Source of the DNA: Toxorhynchites rutilus septentrionalis
Taxonomy: Eukaryota > Arthropoda > Insecta > Diptera > Culicidae
Length of the DNA: 64,000 bases
Assembly (NCBI RefSeq): GCF_029784135.1
Contig: NC_073746.1
Location: 160,571,108 to 160,635,107 of the forward strand
Direction: 5' to 3'
Positions 58,086 through 64,000 of the stretch are shown in pieces; position 1 is the stretch's first letter; every line of letters starts with the position of its first letter. Made by a program: the position numbers and the translations under genes. Under the pieces are notes generated by a model. It had not been told where the DNA came from, did no database searches, and was given only the letters and a program-made list of their open reading frames with translations.

Positions 58086-58503
58086 TATTTCATAACCCAT
58101 GCTCATTTTTGAATGATTTAAAAGCCTTAAAGATCAATACGGAAAGGAAAGAAGACGGCATGTCAATTGTGACTACACTAATTTTTAAAAATGACACCGC
58201 GAAGTCTTCCAAATCATTCTCAAATTTCCTCATGACAATTTTTCATTTCACTTCGTATTTTTGTTACTTTTTCATGTTACTTTAATTTAATCTTATTTCT
58301 CAACAGGAGATTCAACGAAACTCATAATCTGATTTGTCGGATTTTTTCCTTATCATTCGGGAAAAGGTTGCATTCGGGTGAATGTCGCTTTCGGGTATTT
58401 GTCGCATTCGGGTAAATGTCCATTCGGGTATATGTCGCATTCGGGTATTTGTTACATTCGGGTGAATGTGTTTCGGGTAAACGTGTTTCGGGTGAATGGG
58501 ACA

Positions 58504-58729
58504 CAACCAGTAAATGCGTGTATTATCATCATTTTGTGGAATATTTACATTTAAATATATGAACCCGATGTATGCATTGTAATAAAATCTTGAAAAATCT
58601 ATTCGAGAAATGTTACACATTCACCATACATAATATATACGAATATGCGATAGTGATATAAACTCACGTTTGAAACTTTATAATAAGTGCTATTCCATTT
58701 GACTACAGGTTGGGTGGACACATGATGAC
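58504..58729. other. Short unassigned spacer
   Basis: Lies between the minisatellite arm and the ITmD37E copy; nothing recognised. Confidence 0.3.
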
Positions 58730-58731
58730 TA

Positions 58732-60022
58732 AAGGGTGTGTCACATCTAATTGCATCACGGAAAAAAACGCTATAGAAATTCGCCCAGTAGTCCTTTTGA
58801 AAATTTTAGACAGTAAAATAAAAACTATTAAACAACTTTTGGCATTTTCTTTTTATTATACTTCGAGCCCAAGCCCGTATGCTTGCACCTTCCTCTTTAC
58901 CCCGTCCATAAGGTTCTGTACACCGTCAGGTTGTAGTTTTTTTTAACAGAAATCCATTTTCTCTTGAAGTCCGCCTCCGATTTGACAACTTTTGGGTTCT
59001 TCCGGAGGGCCTGCTTCATAATCGCCCAATATTGCTCTATTGGGCGAAGCTCCGGCGCGTTGGGCGGGTTCATTTCCTTTGGCACGAAGGTGACCCCGTT
59101 GGCTTTGTACCACTCAAACACGTCCTTTGAATAGTGGCACGAAGCGAGATCCGGCCAGAAGATGATCGGGCCCTCGTGCTGCTTCAATAGTGGTAGTAAG
59201 CGCTTCTGTAGGCACTCCTTAAGGTAAACCTGCCCGTTTACCGTGCCGGTCATCACGAAGGGGGCGCTCCGCTTTCCGCAAGAGCAGATCGCTTGCCACA
59301 CCATGTACTTTTTGGCAAACTTGGATAGTTTCTGCTTGCGAATCTCCTCCGGAACGCTGAATTTGTCCTCTGCGGAGAAGAACAACAGGCCCGGCAGCTG
59401 ACGAAAATCCGATTTGACGTAGGTTTCGTCGTCCATTACCAGGCAATGCGGCTTCGTCAGCATTTCGATGTACAGCTTCCGGGTTCGCGTCTTCCCCACC
59501 ATGTTTTCCTTTCGTCTCGGTTAGGAGCCTTCTGAACCTTGTATGTACGCAGGCCCTCCCGCTGCTTGGTCCGCTGGACGAATGAACTTGACAAATTCAG
59601 CTTATTGGCGACATCCTGGACCGAACTTCACGGATCACGTCTAAACTGCTTAACTACACGTTTGTGATCTTTTTCACTGACGGAGCATCCATTTTTGCCG
59701 TTCTTCACCTTCCGGTCGATGGTTAGGTTCTCGAAGTATCGTTTTAGTACTCTGCTGACCGTGGATTGGACGATTCCCAGCATTTTAACGATGTCCCGAT
59801 GTGACAACTCCGGATTCTCGAAATGAGTGCGCAGGATTAATTCACGACGCTCTTTTTCGTTCGACGACATTTTTCCAAATTTACGAAAAAATGACAGTGA
59901 AGCATGGCCAACGTGATCTATACACTCTTATCTGATTATAAGCGAAAGCTGAAGATATAATTCCTAAAAATAAAATTTCTACAGCGTTTTTTTCGTGATG
60001 CAATTTGATGTGACACAACCTT
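58732..60022 (-). mobile_element. ITmD37E transposon, near full length (1291 bp)
   Basis: Inverted ends AAGGGTGTGTCACATC (left) and AAGGTTGTGTCACATC (right, inverted), repeats of about 45 bp, with TA at 58730-58731 and 60023-60024. The single transposase gene runs leftwards. The 1-406 copy is a partial sister. Inactive because of the coding lesions. Confidence 0.95.
58856..59870 (-). pseudogene. ITmD37E transposase with stop and two frameshifts
   Basis: Starts MSSNEKERRELILRTHF at 59870. A TGA at 59628-59630 replaces the AGA of the other copies. A 1-base deletion near 59505 (GGAAAACATGG against GGCAAAACATGG) shifts the frame. A second shift in the A-run near 58940 moves the natural C-terminus (MDGVKRKVQAYGLGLEV) to a stop at 58856. 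Catalytic motifs: MDDETYVKSDF, WPDLASCHYSKD and NAPELRPIEQYW, with 37 residues between the second Asp and the Glu, i.e. DD37E. Confidence 0.93.
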
Positions 60023-60024
60023 TA

Positions 60025-62220
60025 GTGGTAAAACGAGGTGAGTTCATTACCATCCAACCATGATTACCAATCACTAAAAAGGAACAAGGGAGTTATTCAT
60101 CAAATGTGAAGACAGTGCTGATTTTCGTATGAAACAATTCTTGAGTGGTTCATTCAACCTCATCAGCAGATTAGTTCTGTTTTCAACTATTTTATGCGAT
60201 GTATCCGTCGTATTTGAACAGCATATTTGGTCAGCTTCAAATACATCGTGAAATCCTCGAGTAAATTATAATTCTTGAACATTGAAGTCACTATAGGTCA
60301 ATAATGAAACTAAATTCAATTAAATTGAACAAATAAAACCGGTCTTGTTCTGATAACAACGTGTTCACATTGGAAGACATCTTGTATTCCTCAACGCATT
60401 CAGCCCTGACCAGAAACACTAATGCAGCTCAACCCACAACTATCTTTGGACTCATGTCGTCTATCATGTTCTGCTCCACCTCCAGTTCCACCATTACCAA
60501 CCCAAGGGAACGTCCAGAAATTATTTAGCACATTTCTGCTGCACGAGTCAGAATGGGTGTTACGTTCCCAGCTTAATAATAATTTTCACCCTGATTACAC
60601 TACTCACCCTTCGCTTCTCCCCACCACGAAGGTTCACATGTTGCTGCTGTGCTGGGTTTATCCGAAAGAGCGGTCGTCGCATCAAAGAGCACTCATTATG
60701 CAGCAGCCAGCCAAGTAGCATTTTGGAATCTCCGCAAAATCGCTGGCGGCGGACAGATGCTCCGCAGTTGCAGATGCACGCGTCTAACTTTTGCGAACAA
60801 GTTCCGCGCGAGGATGGGCAAGTGTAATGGCGAAAACCTTGCAGAACTTTTTGGTGTGTTTTTGACGAATGGAATAAGAGAATAACTAACAGCACCGAGC
60901 TAAGTGAAAATAACAATGGAGCACAACTTGTTAAATTCAGCGTGACAGCCAAATCCCACCGAAACATAATTCTTTTGCACCAAGCGAATTGCGGAAATTG
61001 GCGCACCATCTCTCCGATTGTGGGTAATCTAAAACCACGCCGTTTGTCTCGGGCCTGGAAAGAACAACTCTCCCCGCCTTCCCCGCGAAAATGTTACAGA
61101 CCCAGGATAGGCGTAAAATCATACGCCGCTTGTGGGGAGGGGCGCTCGGTGTGCTCAACGTGGAATTATGATACAATTTCCGGCTGATCCTCTGTCGTGA
61201 TGCGGAACGAAAGTGAATTGTGTTACATCTCATATTGTCGGATTGTTGAAGCCTTTGGGGAGAGGGGTTTTCTGAAAAGAAATGCTGTAAAGACAGCGCA
61301 AGAAGTTTGCCCGAGTTGGAACGATTCGTACAATTGTGTGATGTATTTGCATAAAACAGCAAATGTCTGCTTTCTGTTGAGCTCATTGTTGAACAACTTG
61401 GTGCGAAGAACAACTTTCAAGTTATTAAAGTTTTCACATTTTGGACCAAATTAGTACGCGGGAAAATGCATAATTGGTAATTATAAGCATCGAAAATCAA
61501 GAAGATCAACAGTCTGTTGGTGATTTGGTTTCTGTGAAATTGAATTATCAATTGAGTTCTTTCTCGTTTATTCAAATTTGCATTCGTTACTTCTATTGGG
61601 CCTAGACACGAGTGTCTTAATGATATACATCCATTTAATAATATTCATAATCAACTTAAATATTCATAATTTTTATAAAAATTCAGTCAACCGTCGGTCC
61701 TATTGAATATTGTTTTCATTTATCGTAATCAATGGAGAATTATTGAGATTATGAACAAATACAGAGATTGGCATAAGTAAAAGCCCACAATGTATTATTT
61801 TCAATTCTTCTTATGAAATGTATATTTTTCATCACTTTTCTCTATGCAGATACCACTGGAAGACTCCTTCAATATTGTTTTTCTTATGTTGGGTGTATTT
61901 TGTTCGATATTAAGCTGTTTATATTGTGTTACATTGGATTCATTAATATTAAAAAAGTAAGGCAAAAATAAAAGCCCAGTGCACAATGGTCCCGGAGATG
62001 TATTTGAGTGGAAATCAGCATTTAGAGCTCGACAGTTATTCTCTAGACAAAAACTGTCTTCGACAAAGTTGTTACATATGATAGAGCGCTCATATGTTAT
62101 CAAAAATAACATTCTTATTTTTATAGATAGAGGTAATCATAGTTCGACAAATTGTAGTCCCAGTTATTTGAGACATCTTTGTAGAACAAAGTTTTTTTTC
62201 TATCTCTTGAAATAATCGAT
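60025..62220. other. Unique region, no gene recognised
   Basis: The part from 60420 to 61460 is less AT-rich with overlapping open frames on both strands (149 and 158 codons on the minus strand at 60560-61009 and 60937-61413). None has a motif I recognise, and the frames overlap each other, which argues against coding. 61480-62220 is AT-rich. Confidence 0.3.
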
Positions 62221-62952
62221 ATAGCGCCTTTTTTCTTGACTTGTTTTGTATTTCGGATCTAGAATGAACGTTCGAAACTCGTGCCCCTACACTAGAATAC
62301 CCCTTTAAGGTAAGATTGAAAGGATCAGATTTATAGAGGGTGTTGGACTCAAGAATCATTGGATATCAGTTTTCTATTTATATTATTTATCGTTTACAAA
62401 TTTTGCAGCGTAAGGATAAGCCTATTAAGTCACCAGAAATAGCTTTTCCGGAAACATACAATTGTAGTTTCTGTTGGTAGGGTATCTTTCCTAGGTATCT
62501 TACTAATTTATTCTATTGTAGAACCATGCTGTACATTCGCGTCGGAATCCATTTAATGATCGGATATTTTTTAGTTTAGGAGTTAGCAGACTCCAAAATA
62601 CAACGCGCTGAACATAGAGAGTGTTCTTGTAATGCGATGTTTGAATTTACCAAAATCCGTAATCTGTCTGCTGAAACCTTTTTTTCAACTGTTCTGGAGA
62701 TTGGTAAACAGAAGAATTTTTTGATGCATTTGCAAAGTTTCTATATGATAATGATTGGATGAATCTCATGCCAGCTTGCCTTAGAAGTTCACAGCACCAT
62801 TTAAGATTGGGGTGATGTATTGTGGGTGTAAAACAATTTAAGCAACTTCAAATCTAAGAAAATAGCATGAGCCAAACGACATTTTGTAAATGGCTCATGT
62901 TTTTTCATAATTTTTTAATAATTTCTAATTCAAAAACTATGGAAACTACAAT
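62221..62952. other. AT-rich, dispersed motif at left edge
   Basis: 62240-62310 ('gaaactcgtgcccctacacta', 'gaatacccctttaag') is another copy of the motif at 35160 and 46213. The remainder is unassigned. Confidence 0.35.
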
Positions 62953-63514
62953 TGTTGCGACGCATAAGTGGTCGTGTTTCAATTTGTGCCGGATTCCGTG
63001 ACTGTCCCCTTTTGCTAGTAGCTTTTGTTCACTACGCGAAATCTCTCCCCGAGTATGAAGCGAATTTCGTTGTTCGATTTTTCAATTAAGAACACTGTTA
63101 GCACCAATGACTACACATTTTATTACAATTTTAGACTATACACTAACAGACTATTACTACATTTAATTGAACTTCATACATAAATACATATAATTTTTAC
63201 ATTTAATTTACGGTGGCCGAACTGCACTCTAACGGAGACAAAAAACGATTAAATTCAAAAAGTGCCCTAAAGCTCTTGCAAAGCACAATGCCTGCTTTAT
63301 TCCATTGTACGCAATTATTATACGTATTGCGTAAAATCTAGAGTTAAGCTTTTACCCATATTATCGCAACTATAGTGCATTTCAGTTGGATCTACTTAAA
63401 CGGCTCACATCTCTCATTGAACACTATAGAAACGTCAACATAGCCGGCCACCTAAATTTGTTTACAAATTTACAGAGTACATAGTGCAGTGGTGATCACA
63501 TTATAATGTTAACA
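62953..63514 (-). repeat. Probable 3' LTR of BEL/Pao element
   Basis: Downstream of the integrase end, the minus strand has TGTTAACATTATAATG (from 63514) and ends ...GCGTCGCAACA at 62953, giving TG...CA termini and about 560 bp. A purine-rich stretch (AAAAGAGAACACAAATAGGG) is at about 63548-63567, so the LTR could instead start nearer 63545. The second LTR is outside the window, so the boundary is a prediction. Confidence 0.5.
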
Positions 63515-63573
63515 AGTGTTTATGCTAATAAATGAATTTTAAAACCATATCCCTATTTGTGTTCTCTTTTCAC

Positions 63574-64000
63574 TCATTCGGACGTGATGATGACTTTGTT
63601 TAGTGGTGTGCTGTTGTGCTCGGAAAACGGTAGTGGACAAATCCGAGAAACGGGTCTCTTGTATGTTCCATTTGTTGTCTTCACCGTCACAACACGGGCA
63701 ATTCCATCTTCTCCTGGATGAATGTGTTCAATCCTCGCCAAAGGCCAGGATATGGAAGATTTGTGGTCGTCCTGCAACAATACTACCTGGCCAATGTTGA
63801 TGGGTATTGGCCGGTTTGATCTTCTACGTTGGTTATTCAGCTCAGTCAGGTATTCCTTCTTCCATCTTGCCCAGTGATCTTGCACTATTTTTTGAAGTTG
63901 CTGGAAATGCTTGAGACGATGTGTTGGAACGGTCGTATAATCTGGATCTGGCAGACAGTTTAAAGATGAGCCAGTCAGAAAATGCCCTGGAGTCAATACG
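63574..64000 (-). CDS. BEL/Pao polyprotein C-terminus (integrase tail)
   Basis: The frame is open to the window edge and ends at TGA 63574-63576. It reads LTPGHFLTG, then RLKHFQQLQKIVQDHWARWKKEYL, NIGQVVLLQDD, WPLARIEHIHPGEDGIARVVTVKT, YKRPVSRICPLP. This is the domain that follows the integrase core in BEL/Pao elements (known as DUF5641) and probably helps bind DNA or chromatin. About 141 codons are visible with no stop or frameshift. Gag, protease, RT and the integrase core lie beyond the window, so whether the element is intact is unknown. Confidence 0.9.
   Translation of the reverse strand, partial: VLTPGHFLTGSSLNCLPDPDYTTVPTHRLKHFQQLQKIVQDHWARWKKEYLTELNNQRRRSNRPIPINIGQVVLLQDDHKSSISWPLARIEHIHPGEDGIARVVTVKTTNGTYKRPVSRICPLPFSEHNSTPLNKVIITSE

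Larger units (their letters stand above)
55034..58503. mobile_element. Foldback-type element with minisatellite arms (~3.5 kb)
   Basis: The left arm (55034-55247) is an array of a ~15-bp unit, TACCCGAATGTGACA and variants, about 13 copies. The right arm (58353-58503) holds the same unit inverted, about 9 copies. Both arms continue inwards with related A-rich text (CCCGAAAAAAGGATA / CCCGAATGATAAGGAAAA). Tandem repeats arranged as inverted termini are the structure of Drosophila FB and Galileo elements. The interior (55250-56080, 57395-57530, 58090-58350) shows no transposase. Flanking duplications were not identified. Confidence 0.65.

Noticed and set aside
60560..61413. Host protein gene (149- and 158-codon frames)
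   Set aside because: The frames overlap, lack recognisable motifs and show no clear splice context; compatible with chance in less AT-rich DNA.

Overview
The window looks like a repeat-packed, AT-rich piece of an insect nuclear genome, most likely a mosquito (Culicidae, possibly Aedes-like). The pointers are an ITmD37E (DD37E) transposon, a group first described from mosquitoes; tRNA-derived SINEs of the Feilai type; a CR1-clade (T1/Q-like) LINE; a BEL/Pao element; and non-autonomous Helitrons. No intact host protein gene, rRNA or functional tRNA gene was found. This may be intergenic DNA or a long intron. All recognisable coding regions are transposon-derived or pseudogenic, and nearly all are broken by stops, frameshifts or truncation.

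Layout. 1-576: truncated ITmD37E copy inside a dispersed repeat. 2.9-5.3 kb: foldback repeat, tRNA-like SINE, and a Helitron remnant with a ~142-bp tandem array. 6.6-9.45 kb: SINE, then a Helitron with a second element nested in it. 11.9-14.8 kb: large inverted repeat with an element at its centre. 17.0-18.2 kb: element with a histone-type 3' stem-loop, then another Helitron tandem array. 18.3-22.2 kb: giant inverted repeat interrupted by a SINE in one arm and a CR1-like LINE in the other. 24.9-27.7 kb: degenerate histone-derived region (H2A pseudogene pieces, several histone 3' stem-loops, a TATA promoter-like block). 28.3-31.2 kb: four-level nest (repeat, Helitron, retroposon, mariner). 32.2-34.3 kb: CR1-like LINE split by a hAT element. 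35.35-39.58 kb: SINE split by a 4-kb inverted-repeat transposon, itself carrying another element. 39.8-42.1 kb: mauritiana-type mariner remnant, second mariner, (TA)n tract. 42.7-52.9 kb: two more retroposon copies, an ITmD37E fragment and a large foldback region. 53.1-55.0 kb: Helitron piece and RNase H end of a LINE. 55.03-58.5 kb: foldback-type element with inverted minisatellite arms, enclosing a mariner and a pogo-like MITE. 58.7-60.0 kb: nearly full-length dead ITmD37E. 62.95-64 kb: 3' end of a BEL/Pao retrotransposon.

The main novelty candidate is a dispersed family marked by the palindrome GACGTAGGACTACGTC at one end and by a second palindrome at the other. At least three copies carry a histone-mRNA 3' processing stem-loop, and one region also holds H2A pseudogene sequence. 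Several nested insertions can be proven inside the window because uninterrupted paralogues reveal the empty site. Everything was read by eye; identities and boundaries are approximate unless a target-site duplication is given.
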